This document shows, one piece after another, positions 16,732-24,352 of a stretch of 64,000 bases of DNA; position 1 is the stretch's first letter, and each line of letters begins with the position of its first letter. Both the position numbers and the translations under genes were made by a program. Location: assembly GCA_963740215.1 (NCBI GenBank), contig CAVUDJ010000019.1:1984001-2048000 (forward strand), written 5' to 3'. The notes under the pieces were generated by a model that was given only the letters and a program-made list of their open reading frames with translations, made no database searches and was not told where the DNA came from. The DNA comes from CAVVAL01 sp963740215. GTDB lineage: Bacteria > Actinomycetota > Actinomycetes > Mycobacteriales > Cryptosporangiaceae.

Positions 16732-17255
16732 ATGAACAACTGGGCAGGGGCGTCCGCCGCACGCTGCTGGTGTTACCGATCCTTGGGGTGCTGCTCGCGG
16801 CTACGTCGCCGAACGCGGTAGCCGATGACGCTGCTAGCCGAAGTCTGGGCTTTGCTGCCGAAGTGGGTGCACATCCTGTTAACGGACGCAGCGGCCAGTG
16901 GGAGACGCCTGCCGACGAGGTTGACATTTGGGAGCACCAGAACATCGTGAAGGTGGACGCTTCAACCGACGGCGGACGGGACTGGATCCGAGTGGAGCTG
17001 AGCGGGCCCGATGGCGCACCGCTGCGGCCCGGCGTGTACCGCGACGTGCGTCACCAGGGCGAGCACACCGCGACCCCCGGAATCTTGGTGATCTCCAACG
17101 GGCTTGGCTGCGGCGAAGACTACGCCGAGTTCACTATTGAACGGATCGAGCGGGACGCCACGAACAAGCTGACCACGCTCGATGCCACCTTCGAACATCG
17201 TTGCGGCAGCGCAACCGCACCGGTGCTGCGCGGGCAGTTCCACCACCGCTCATAA
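16732..17255 (+). CDS. Secreted protein of unknown function (apparent frameshift at the start)
   Basis: The main frame encodes a signal peptide (RRTLLVLPILGVLLAATSPNAVA) and a secreted domain of about 140 residues with VDASTDGGRDWIRVELSGP, VISNGLGCGEDYAEFTIERIER and TFEHRCGS. The two Cys may pair. The best start, ATG 16732 preceded by GGGGGA, is in another frame; one missing base near 16750 would join them into 174 residues. Without that, a poorly supported GTG at 16680 would be used. The domain resembles small secreted proteins seen in streptomycetes, with no function known to me. It lies right after repeat copy 2, so it is likely island cargo. Confidence 0.65.
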
Positions 17256-17558
17256 CAGCCGGGAACCCTGGGGCTCCGCCCAGACCCCGGCCCTCCCTCA
17301 GAGATCGACAAGGGTGGCGCTCCGGGGCGGGATCTCCTCTGCCGGTCACCACAAGGACCGCCCGAGAACCTCCGGCCGCGCCAGGGCCAAGCCGCTGCGC
17401 GGTCGCCTCCGGCGAGCCTTGTCCCAACCGGAGAACCCCGGGCAGGAACGAGCCTGCCCGACCGAGGAGATCCCGCCAGCCACAGGCATGGGGATGGAAC
17501 CCCCGAGCCGACACCGGGCGATTAGCGGACGTCCGGACCCGGCGGGCAGTATACGTCG
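17256..17558. other. Gene-free stretch
   Basis: About 300 bases of GC-rich sequence between the secreted protein and the 96-residue gene. I see no convincing gene, hairpin or repeat; the open frames lack ribosome sites and family resemblance. Confidence 0.5.
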
Positions 17559-17849
17559 ATGACCAGTTGGTACTTCCGGAGGTGGGACGAGCCTCGCGGC
17601 GACGAGCACGACGCCTGGGGCCATTCCGGTTGGTACTTCGAAGTGGGCGAGGACGGCTACGCCCTCCGCCAGGTCGAGCGGTATGACTCCGGTCCCACAC
17701 TCCGCTACGGGCCTCAGCACGGTCGAGACGAATATGGTTTTCTCACTGATCAGCCGTTCGATGCCCCGGAGTGGGAACCGTGTCGCATCTCCGGCGATGA
17801 GTTCGAAGAAGCCTGGACGACAGCGCAAGGCAGCCGAGAAGACGGGTAA
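17559..17849 (+). CDS. Small protein, DUF6881-like
   Basis: A 96-residue acidic protein: WYFEVGEDGYALRQVERYDSGPTLRYG, then DEYGFLTDQPFDAPEWEPCRISGDEFEEAW. This matches my memory of a widespread small actinobacterial domain (DUF6881) found alone or near toxin-immunity loci; a search should confirm it. No signal or membrane segment. It stands alone in the island with no operon partner. ATG 17559 is the only start that keeps the whole domain. Confidence 0.7.
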   Translation: MTSWYFRRWDEPRGDEHDAWGHSGWYFEVGEDGYALRQVERYDSGPTLRYGPQHGRDEYGFLTDQPFDAPEWEPCRISGDEFEEAWTTAQGSREDG

Positions 17850-17991
17850 GTGTGCGGCGGTCACCGCCCGCGAATAGACGGGCCATCCACGGGCCAGTAA
17901 CCCGATCCGCTGACGGTCACCAACGGGCACGATCGGGCAGCGTCACACCATCCCCGAACAGCCGTTCCAGGCATCCCACCGGTGAATTCAC

Positions 17992-18055
17992 GACCTTCCA
18001 AACTGGGGCTGAGCCGCCCGCTGCCAGGCCGTCGCCAGGCAGTCCGAGGTCGCAC
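17992..18055. repeat. Dispersed 65-bp repeat R2, copy b
   Basis: The unit CCTTCCAAACTGGGGCTGAG followed by CGCCCGCTGCCAGGCCGTCG and GTCCGAGGTCGCAC recurs nearly unchanged at 19702-19769; its first 15-20 bases recur at 15739-15758 and 18342-18360. All copies lie in the 15-20 kb island. The gene-free stretch 17850-18690 consists of this repeat, R1 copy 3 and hairpin E. Confidence 0.8.
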
Positions 18056-18366
18056 GCCAGCGACCGTTGATGGCCAACGTTCATAGGCGAACTGGTTCGG
18101 CACCGCTGTGCCGTCAGCAACGCTGCTGGGAACCATCACTGCATGGATAGCGATCGTCGCCGCAGTCGTAGTTGCCTGGTAGCTATGGCTAGGCGTCAGT
18201 TGAGGACTTGGACCGGGTGGGCCATTGGCCGGGCCATCCCCGGGCAAGTAGCTGGTCCGCCACCGGTCGTGGGCGGGCATGAGCGGTGGCCGGGCGGGCA
18301 ATGCTGACCTGCGGCACCAGCGCCTCCGTGGCCTGGGTTGACGATCTTCCAACTGGGGCTGGCACT

Positions 18367-18562
18367 GTACGTCCGGAGCGTGAAGCCCGGATCGGTATGG
18401 CGTGTTGCACCGCCGAATTCCTCTGTCCTTGGAGTCAAGGCGCCGCGAACGCGGCGCACCGGCGCCGACTCGCGCTGCGGCCTGCTGGCGACCTCCGGCC
18501 GGCATCGCCCGCGCGCGGCCGCCGCACCATGAGCGGCAAAGATCAAGAGCATGCCTCCGGCG
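18367..18562 (+). repeat. Diverged third copy of the glnA-end repeat (R1)
   Basis: It shares GTACGTCCGGAGCGTGAAGC, GCCGAATTCCTCTGTCC, TTGGAGTCAAGGCGCCGC and AGATCAAGAGCATGCCTCC with 14867-15049, at roughly 75-80% identity by eye. It lacks the glnA codons and the terminator. Confidence 0.8.
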
Positions 18563-18586
18563 GGGGCGCTCAGGCTCCGGGGTTCT

Positions 18587-18667
18587 CCATCCCATCACCG
18601 TCATCCCGAGCACACCAGTGCCAGGGCGCCGCGCTCCCCGAAGGGCGGGACGACGGCGACGGGATGG
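18587..18667. repeat. Dispersed hairpin, family E
   Basis: Arms CCATCCCATCACCGTC and GACGGCGACGGGATGG enclose a GC-rich loop. A second copy with the same arms lies at 60019-60105. Confidence 0.75.
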
Positions 18668-18690
18668 CCGGGCTACGCACGAGGAGTTCT

Positions 18691-18913
18691 TCACGCAGCA
18701 ATACACGGGCCTGTCCCGTCCTCGTGGCGGTAGGCGTAATACCGGGGGGTGGCCGCAGTAGCAGACGCTCCGGAGCATGTTGGCCGGGTCGGTCGACTGC
18801 TCCGGGCCAGCGCCACAGGCCGGGCACGGCTTGGGTGCACCTGGGTTCCTGCTGCCGAGCTCCGTCCGGGCTCCCGACAACGGACCATGGCTCGGCGGAT
18901 CTCCACGCCCCAT
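18691..18913 (-). pseudogene. Cys-rich zinc-ribbon-like small protein, frameshifted
   Basis: Two frames join through a run of six G (18744-18749). Removing one base gives 73 residues from ATG 18913 with KPCPACGAG, RSVCYCGHPRYY and GTGPCIAA at the C-terminus. The Cys pairs suggest a small zinc-binding protein like those carried by phages and plasmids. Its ATG overlaps operator O1 of the divergent XRE gene, so that regulator could repress both. The call rests on the cysteine pattern and the clean length after a single-base correction. Confidence 0.4.
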
Positions 18914-18956
18914 GTCAAGTGTCCTTGACAGGCACGGGTGTAAAGCGTACTTTACA
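18913..18956 (+). promoter_or_regulatory. Promoter with two tandem operators for the XRE gene pair
   Basis: Two palindromes with identical 7-4-7 design lie at 18913-18930 (TGTCAAG-N4-CTTGACA) and 18939-18956 (TGTAAAG-N4-CTTTACA), centres 26 bp apart. TTGACA at 18925-18930 and TACTTT at 18948-18953 are 17 bp apart and form a good -35/-10 pair inside the operators. The predicted transcription start falls at about 18960, the GTG itself, which implies a leaderless mRNA. Confidence 0.8.
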
Positions 18957-18959
18957 TCC

Positions 18960-19154
18960 GTGCGCAACGACGTACGGGAGCTCCGCGAGGCGAAGCAGCT
19001 GTCCCAGGGCGACCTCGCTCTCGCGCTTGGCGTGTCCCGGCAGTCGGTCAATGCCATCGAGACGGGTCGGTACAACCCGACCCTTCCCCTCGCCATCGCC
19101 ATCGCACGGTATTTCGGACGCACCGTCGAGGAGGTCTTCCATGTGGACGGCTAG
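18960..19154 (+). CDS. XRE-family transcriptional regulator (YgzD/SinR-like, 64 residues)
   Basis: The whole 64-residue protein is one HTH_3 domain: LREAKQLSQGDLALALGVSRQSVNAIETGRYNP forms helices 2-4, and TLPLAIAIARYFGRTVEEVF closes the fold. This is the compact YgzD-like class that usually sits before a membrane protein gene and represses both. Here it overlaps the next gene by 14 bases, so translation is likely coupled. GTG 18960 coincides with the predicted transcription start. The twin operators just upstream are its probable binding sites (autorepression, inferred). Confidence 0.9.
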   Translation: MRNDVRELREAKQLSQGDLALALGVSRQSVNAIETGRYNPTLPLAIAIARYFGRTVEEVFHVDG

Positions 19155-19578
19155 ACAAGCCAACCGGGTCGCCGACCGGTGGCTGGTGCTCGGCTCGGTG
19201 TTCCTTGTGGCGTGGGGTGTGGGCCACGCGGTGCGCGGCAACTGGATCAGCGCGGGCTTCTTAATAGTGATGGCTGTGCTGTCCTTTGCCCTTGACCGCC
19301 GGCAGCGGAGTCGTTGGGACACAGAAGCCAAGCTGCACGGCGAGACCAGCGACATGGCCCTGTTGGACGGCCGTGCGGGCGACGAGCGCGAGGCCTACAT
19401 CCAACTCCGCGCCTGGGCCAACGTCGGCCAGGCCGCCTGGCTGATTGCCACGCTCGCCGTCGCGGTGGTCGTGGCGAAGCTTGAGCTTAACCCGATGTTG
19501 TTCGCGGCGATCGGCACGTGGGCGGTTCTTCTTGCGGTGAAGCTGATCTCCGTACTCTGGCTGCAAGGGCGCGTGTGA
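19141..19578 (+). CDS. Four-helix membrane protein paired with the XRE regulator
   Basis: A 145-residue integral membrane protein with helices at about residues 13-31, 35-52, 96-114 and 120-140, and a charged middle loop (DRRQRSRWDTEAKLHGETSDM). It resembles the membrane partners of YgzD-like regulators (DUF2178-like), whose function is unknown; an effect on the regulator's activity or on envelope stress is possible. ATG 19141 lies inside the regulator's 3' end. No terminator is seen right after it. Confidence 0.8.
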   Translation: MWTARQANRVADRWLVLGSVFLVAWGVGHAVRGNWISAGFLIVMAVLSFALDRRQRSRWDTEAKLHGETSDMALLDGRAGDEREAYIQLRAWANVGQAAWLIATLAVAVVVAKLELNPMLFAAIGTWAVLLAVKLISVLWLQGRV

Positions 19579-19909
19579 ACCGACGCTCAAGGGCACGCCG
19601 GCTGCGGGATGGCCACGGATGTTCCTAGCGCGGCGCATCACGAGCGGTCGCCAACCGCCCAGGATGACGCCGACGCTTCGACTATCGGACGCTCCACCTG
19701 ACGATCTTCCAAACTGGGGCTGAGCCCGCCCGCTGCCAGGCCGTCGCCAGGCCGTCCGAGGTCGCACCCAATGGGCCAGTTGATTGTCCAGCTCAGGCGC
19801 GGTGCTGATCGGTTCGTGCACTGCGAACCAGCGGGTGAGGAATAGTCAAGACCTGTGGATTGGCGTGCCACGATGAGGTGGCACGATCAGGTGCAAGAAG
19901 GGGACGAAG
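19579..19909. other. Gene-free stretch with repeat R2 copy d
   Basis: The R2 unit lies at 19702-19769. The remainder shows only a short inverted repeat (TGCCACGATGAGGTGGCACGA near 19868) just upstream of the methyltransferase, which could be part of its promoter region. No gene is seen. Confidence 0.5.
19702..19769. repeat. Dispersed repeat R2, copy d
   Basis: GATCTTCCAAACTGGGGCTG, CGCCCGCTGCCAGGCCGTCG and GTCCGAGGTCGCAC occur in the same order as at 17992-18055, with about 90% identity by eye. Confidence 0.8.
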
Positions 19910-20569
19910 TTGTCGGAGCGATCTGGAACCCTCGCTGACGATCCGTTCAGTGGTCGGCACCCAACCAGTCACGAACGGCTGACGGGGCTGCCCTGGGACG
20001 CGTCGTACCACGACGGCCCTGCGCCTTGGGATATTGGCCAACCGCAGACAGCAATAGTGCGTTTGGCATCCGAAGGCGGATTCGCCGGAGCGGTGCTCGA
20101 TGCGGGCTGCGGGACGGGCGAGAACGCTCTTCACATCGCCTCGCTGGGATTATCGGTTCTGGGCATTGACGTGGCCGAGACGGCACTGGCGGTCGCCCGA
20201 GAGAAGGCCGATGACCGTGGGATCGAGGTTGAGTTCGCTGCCGCTGACGCGTTCCAGTTGGAGCGTTTGGGGCGCCGGTTTGAGACGGTGCTGGACTGCG
20301 GACTGTTCCACACCTTCGACGGCGACGAGCGACCAGGATACGTGGCGAGTCTAGCGTCGGTGACCGAGCACGATGGAACCCTGTATGTGTTGTGCTTCGG
20401 TGACGATGGTCCCGATACTGGCCCGCACCCCGTCAGTCAGGAAGAGCTGAGAGCGGCGTTCAACCCCAGCAATGGATGGAATGTCGCCGCCATCGAACCG
20501 GACCGGATTCAGACGAGATTCCACGACGACGGCGCACCGGCGTGGTTCGCGACAATCAAACGGATCTAG
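19910..20569 (+). CDS. SAM-dependent methyltransferase (class I)
   Basis: The 219-residue cytoplasmic product has motif I VLDAGCGTGENALH at about residues 62-75, the acidic loop GLSVLGIDVAETAL, motif II-like FAAADAFQLERLGRRFETVLDCGLFH and a later strand DGTLYVLCFGDD. This matches small methyltransferases related to thiopurine/tellurite resistance types; the substrate is unknown. TTG 19910 is preceded by AAGGGGA at good spacing. Its base composition is less GC-rich than core genes, in keeping with the island. Confidence 0.9.
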   Translation: MSERSGTLADDPFSGRHPTSHERLTGLPWDASYHDGPAPWDIGQPQTAIVRLASEGGFAGAVLDAGCGTGENALHIASLGLSVLGIDVAETALAVAREKADDRGIEVEFAAADAFQLERLGRRFETVLDCGLFHTFDGDERPGYVASLASVTEHDGTLYVLCFGDDGPDTGPHPVSQEELRAAFNPSNGWNVAAIEPDRIQTRFHDDGAPAWFATIKRI

Positions 20570-20713
20570 TGCCGCCGTGAGACTCCGGGCCGGTACTGGT
20601 CGCAGACTTGTGGTGGGATCGTGGAGCCTGACTCAATGCCGGTGACTTGAGCCATCGGTGTCGATGAACGGTCGGGGTTTGGCTGTACCAGCCGTTGGCG
20701 TCGACGAGACCGT

Positions 20714-20789
20714 CCATTGTCGACTAGTGGGGGAAGGTAACCCTACGTCGGGGATCGTAGGGTTACCTTCCCTGACTAATCCAATATGG
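20714..20789. repeat. Dispersed hairpin, family D
   Basis: The core arms GGAAGGTAACCCTACG and CGTAGGGTTACCTTCC are perfect, and pairing extends outward imperfectly to CCATTG/ATATGG. Related copies lie at 36833-36898 and 59858-59940. The stretch 20570-20977 holds this hairpin and the family G copy and no gene. Confidence 0.8.
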
Positions 20790-20840
20790 ACACCCGATGG
20801 TGCCTGGCTTCGAGCCGTCAGCGGGCGCCGCGACCCTGTC

Positions 20841-20905
20841 AACTGTCGGGGAAATGGCGGCATCCTGCGCCCGGTTTGAGGACCACTGTCCCGACAGTCC
20901 GTTTC
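20841..20905. repeat. Dispersed hairpin, family G (copy 2)
   Basis: Arms AACTGTCGGGG and CCCGACAGTCCG with the loop motif GCGCCCGGTT repeat the element at 4381-4445. Confidence 0.65.
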
Positions 20906-20977
20906 CCCCGGCGGCGGGGGCGTGCACCAGCGGAGCGGCTATTCGGACAAACTCCTACGCCGACCGGCCCACGACCG

Positions 20978-21306
20978 TTAAGTCACCGGCCACGCGACTT
21001 GAGCTGCACGTCCTGACTCGTCGGGTCGTTCGACGAGTTTGCCGTTCTCGAATCTTGCGCCGGCTCGGACCAGCACGACGAGGTGGGGTGCGTTCACACC
21101 GCGCCACCGGGCCTGTGCGGACTCGATGAGCCTGAAGGCCATCGCGACTCCGGGCGGCGCGGGGAGCCGGGTCCCTTCGTGACCCGCTGTCGGAGCCGGA
21201 CGGTGGCGAAGGTGGATTCACACACCAGGCGGATGCCGACGGCACGCATGCCCCGACGAGGACGAGCACGGCTCGCAGTGAATCGGCGTTCCGGCGATAG
21301 CGCCAC
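20978..21306 (-). pseudogene. IS256-family transposase remnant (C-terminal part)
   Basis: Two frames give consecutive pieces of an IS256-type transposase C-terminus: ESTFATVRLRQRVTKGPGS, then after a frame change MAFRLIESAQARWRGVNAPH and LVRAGARFENGKLVERPDE, ending at TAA 20978-20980. The DDE catalytic residues lie in the missing N-terminal part, so it cannot transpose. It marks past mobile-element activity in the island. No flanking inverted repeats were recognised. Confidence 0.75.
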
Positions 21307-21418
21307 AGGCGTCGGATTGACTGGAATGCGCTGGCGGATCTCTCCAATGAGTTTGCCTGCGCTCTATGATTCGATGGAGCGTGGTTCTACCTAAATATCT
21401 CTACCAAGGGAGAGCCGC

Positions 21419-21844
21419 ATGAACACCGCCGAGAAGCTAGCGCGTGAGGTCCTTGACATGCTGTCCAGCGGCGACATCGAGCGGGTCGGTCCGCTCGTCG
21501 CCGAGGACTTCCTCGACCACGGCGCGCCGCCGTGGGCGCCGCAGGGCCGTGCCGGTTACCTGCAGATCCTGGGTTTTCTCACCACGGTGCTGCAGCTGCG
21601 CTACGAGCTGCACGAGGTTGTCGCCGCTGGTGACATGGTGGCGATCCGGGCGACTGTGCACGGCGTCCACAACAGCGACCATCTTGGGTTCCCAGCGACC
21701 GGGAAGCCGTACGTGATGCCCACCATGCACATGTACCGGCAGAACAACGGGGTCTTGGTCGAGCACTGGGGCGTGCGGGACGAGCTTGCCGCGCTGTGGC
21801 AGGTCGGTGCGCTGCCGGCGCCCGAACCGGTTTCGCTCGCCTGA
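21419..21844 (+). CDS. SnoaL-like (NTF2-fold) ester cyclase family protein
   Basis: A 141-residue NTF2-fold protein: LAREVLDMLSSGDIERVGPLVAEDFLDHGAP, then GRAGYLQILGFLTTVLQLRYELHEVVAAGDMVAIRATVHG and a C-terminal strand PTMHMYRQNNGVLVEHWGVRDELAALWQ. This is the SnoaL-like polyketide-cyclase/ester-cyclase family, often of general detoxifying or unknown role. AAGGGAGAG precedes ATG 21419. The TetR gene follows after 28 bases, so the two form an operon and the regulator probably controls it. Confidence 0.9.
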   Translation: MNTAEKLAREVLDMLSSGDIERVGPLVAEDFLDHGAPPWAPQGRAGYLQILGFLTTVLQLRYELHEVVAAGDMVAIRATVHGVHNSDHLGFPATGKPYVMPTMHMYRQNNGVLVEHWGVRDELAALWQVGALPAPEPVSLA

Positions 21845-21872
21845 ACCGAGTAGACCACTGCAAGGAGGCACG

Positions 21873-22520
21873 GTGACGGCGCGGCGCTACTCCAGTGAGG
21901 TGCGGGCTGAGCAGCGCCGCGCTACCCGGCAACGGGTTCTCGACGCCGCCCGGGCTCTGCTGCTGCGCCGCGGCTACAGCGGCGCAACGATCGAGGCAAT
22001 CGCCGGCCGAGCCGGGGTGAGCGTGCAGACCGTCTACAACACAGTCGGCGGCAAGGCGGCGGTCCTCAAAGCGGTCTACGACACCATGCTCGCCGGCGAC
22101 GCCGAGCCGATCCCGATCATGCAACGGCCGACCGTGCAGGAGATGCGGGCCGCCACCGACCCCCGCCGGTTCCTTGCTCTCTATGCCCGCATGGGCCGCG
22201 AAATGTACGTGCGCGTCGGCCCGCTCCTGCCGATCATGCTCGCCGAGGGCGCCGCGGGAGACCCGCAGGTGCGCGCGCTCGTCGACACGATCGAGAACGA
22301 ACGCGCTATCGGCACAGCCAGGATCGCTGCCCTGCTGCACGAACGATTCGGCCTGCGGGCCGGGCTCACCGTCGCGGACGCAGCCGACATCCTGTGGACA
22401 CTCACCGCCCCAGACCTTCCGATTCGGCTGGTTCACCGGCGAGGGTGGAGCCTCGACAAGTACGAGGCATGGTCAGCCGACACGATGGCCCACGCGTTGC
22501 TCTCCAGCCTAGATCGGTAG
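21873..22520 (+). CDS. TetR-family regulator
   Basis: The 215-residue protein has an N-terminal TetR HTH (QRVLDAARALLLRRGYSGATIEAIAGRAGVSVQTVYNTVGGKAAVLKAVYD, about residues 18-68) and a helical ligand-binding domain. AAGGAGG lies 6 bases before GTG 21873. It sits downstream of the SnoaL-like gene, and the common arrangement is that such a regulator represses its own operon in response to a small molecule; this is inference. The ligand is unknown. Confidence 0.92.
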   Translation: MTARRYSSEVRAEQRRATRQRVLDAARALLLRRGYSGATIEAIAGRAGVSVQTVYNTVGGKAAVLKAVYDTMLAGDAEPIPIMQRPTVQEMRAATDPRRFLALYARMGREMYVRVGPLLPIMLAEGAAGDPQVRALVDTIENERAIGTARIAALLHERFGLRAGLTVADAADILWTLTAPDLPIRLVHRRGWSLDKYEAWSADTMAHALLSSLDR

Positions 22521-22850
22521 TAGGGCGTTAGACACCTCGCTGAGCACGGTGGGGATAGGTGTCGCACGGCATGCCCATCCGTCCAGGCCACCGCGGTCCC
22601 ATCCCGGCATGCCCGCCCACCGCATACATATCCTCAGATAGCTGACGAAGGTCGTTTGATGGCGCTCCCACAGGAGCAGACCTTCCACTCCAGGGTTGGG
22701 CAGGGCCATCCCGTACGGCGGTCCACCACTGACGCCGGCCTTGTGCAGGTAGTCCGGCGCCAAGTCCATTGTGAATGCGCCGCGGTCCCACTCCGTGCCC
22801 CGGTCGGCCTGCCAATCCGAAACACCGCCAGACAAGTCAGCCACGCCGAC
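22509..22850 (-). pseudogene. SMI1/KNR4-like protein, C-terminal fragment
   Basis: The minus strand encodes about 110 residues reading TMDLAPDYLHKAGVSGGPPYG, ALPNPGVEGLLLWERHQTTF and LRICMRWAGMPGWDRGGLDG, ending at TAG 22509-22511. It looks like the C-terminal half of an SMI1/KNR4-type (immunity-like) domain. No start codon with a ribosome site is seen and the residues upstream of about 22850 are low-complexity, so the 5' half seems lost. Its stop overlaps the end of the TetR gene by 12 bases, a convergent junction that looks like recombination. Confidence 0.45.
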
Positions 22851-23018
22851 CCGCGCACCAGAACGCAGCGCGCGAGGGTGCCCGCGCCGCTGGCGGGAAC
22901 GGCTGGGTTCGCGCCTCGTGCGCCGGGCGCTACGAGACAGCGATCGCCTCATCCTGCTGGGTGAGGACGGCGGCCTCAGCCTCCGGTGGATTCGACCCGA
23001 AGAACGGGAGCCCAGCCA

Positions 23019-23447
23019 GTGACGGCGACCATCGCGATCTCCGAGAATGTAGCGATGTCAGAAGGTCCCGGGGACGCGCCGCGCACCCATGTAGCAATCT
23101 CTGCCGTGCTCATGGTCGTTGGCGTGCTTGTCCTCTTCATCCCCAGCGCCGGCGAGGGCCGAGTCCTCCTGCTGATCAGCAAAGGTCACGGACTATCCGC
23201 AGTAGACGCTGTTGGCGCAACACTGCTGGCAGTGGGTGGCACCTGGCTGGAAGTGCTCGTGGTACGGCGCCTGCCGTACCTCGCCCTACCCCCGCGAGCC
23301 CTGTTCGGACTCGGCGTGCTTGCCGGCCTCGGCGCGGGCCTCCTGATCGCCTCCGCCTTCTCGGGCTTCTTCTGGTGGTGGGCAGTGGGCGCCACCGCAC
23401 TTGGCGTTGCCCTCCTCATCCTCGTATTCCTCACCGCGCGCCGCTGA
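23019..23447 (+). CDS. Small integral membrane protein
   Basis: A 142-residue protein with four hydrophobic segments at about residues 27-44, 60-80, 90-108 and 113-138, the last rich in aromatic residues (SGFFWWWAVGATALG). No motif identifies a function. GTG 23019 was chosen because GGGAG lies about 8 bases upstream; GTG 22986 and ATG 23055 are alternatives. It is convergent with the acetyltransferase gene and has no obvious partner. Confidence 0.65.
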   Translation: MTATIAISENVAMSEGPGDAPRTHVAISAVLMVVGVLVLFIPSAGEGRVLLLISKGHGLSAVDAVGATLLAVGGTWLEVLVVRRLPYLALPPRALFGLGVLAGLGAGLLIASAFSGFFWWWAVGATALGVALLILVFLTARR

Positions 23448-23540
23448 GTCGCTGCGGATCAGGGCCGGAATGCGCTGCCGCAGGCCGTGATCCCAGGCGC
23501 CGGGCGGTCGAGTGGCTCGTCGACGACGACGCGGCCCCAG

Positions 23541-24089
23541 CTATAGCGGCGAAGGGTCGTCCCGCAGCCGGCTGTAGAGATACCCGTCGCGCCACTGGCC
23601 AGCCCGAAACTCGCACGCGCGCACCACGCCTTCCAGCTGAAAACCAGCCTTCTCCAGCGCCTTTTGCTCCGCGATATTCTCCGGATGAGTGCCGGCCTGA
23701 ATGCGCTGAGCCGGCGTGTGGTTGAAAAGGTAGTCGCAGAGCATCGCCTGTGCACACCAACCGATGCCACGCCTGCGCCACTCCGGAAGCAATGCGATCC
23801 CGATCTCCCAGTGCTTCGCCACGCCGCCGTACAAACCCGCCCGCCAGCTCACGAATCCAGCGGCGATGTGATCGTGCTCGACCTCCACCATGAGCCGGCC
23901 CTCATCCGACCCGAGGTAGCCGTCGGTTGCGAATCGCCGCGCTGGCGCTTCTGCGTCGCGAAAGCCGGCCCAGTCAAGACCGATCAGACCCGGCTCCGTA
24001 GCGAACCGCCGAAACATGGCCAGGTCGTCCTCGACCAGCGGCCTCAACCGGATGGAAAGCTGATCCACCTCATCGCCCCGCTCGATCAA
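23541..24089 (-). CDS. GNAT-family N-acetyltransferase
   Basis: The 182-residue product matches RimJ/RimL-type GNAT enzymes: SIRLRPLVEDDLAMFRRFAT at the start, the acetyl-CoA loop RRRGIGWCAQAML (Q/RxxGxG/A, about residue 108) and the C-terminal HPENIAEQKALEKAGFQLEGVVR. It should acetylate a protein N-terminus or small amine in the cytoplasm. The frame starts at TTG 24089; GTG 24068 (VDQLSIRL) is an equally good start that gives the standard family N-terminus. Confidence 0.9.
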   Translation of the reverse strand: MIERGDEVDQLSIRLRPLVEDDLAMFRRFATEPGLIGLDWAGFRDAEAPARRFATDGYLGSDEGRLMVEVEHDHIAAGFVSWRAGLYGGVAKHWEIGIALLPEWRRRGIGWCAQAMLCDYLFNHTPAQRIQAGTHPENIAEQKALEKAGFQLEGVVRACEFRAGQWRDGYLYSRLRDDPSPL

Positions 24090-24208
24090 TTCGATCGGAA
24101 TGCCTCAGCAGCGCCCCACTGCCTCGGACTGTATCTACTCACGCCTGGCCTCCGTGCCCGGCCAGGACCGCCGAGCACCAAGCGGACAGTGCAGTGCGGA
24201 CGCCCACA

Positions 24209-24260
24209 CCCTGAATGTTCCCGCCAGCGTGTGCGCACGCTCTGGCGGGAACATTCAGGG
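24209..24260. terminator. Hairpin terminator after the WYL regulator, family C
   Basis: Perfect 19-bp arms CCCTGAATGTTCCCGCCAG and its complement enclose a 14-base loop (GTGTGCGCACG). It lies 93 bases past the stop of the leftward WYL gene. Nearly the same hairpin, loop included, recurs at 56268-56323. The rest of the gap 24090-24352 is GC-rich with no gene seen. Confidence 0.75.
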
Positions 24261-24352
24261 GGTTGAGCCGGCGGTGCGCGCCGCGCCGGGCCGCCGAGCC
24301 GTCCCGGCGGCCGGGCGGCCGGGCGGCCCGCCGGGTCGCCGAGCCTGCGGCG

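Noticed and set aside
18189..18552. Small minus-strand frames sharing RRLDSKDRGI with those at 14.9 and 16.5 kb
   Set aside because: They arise only because the same noncoding repeat R1 is translated in the same frame; start codons and ribosome sites are absent.
15000..21400. CRISPR array among the island repeats
   Set aside because: The repeats are few, unevenly spaced, long and diverged, with no regular 20-40 bp spacers and no cas genes.
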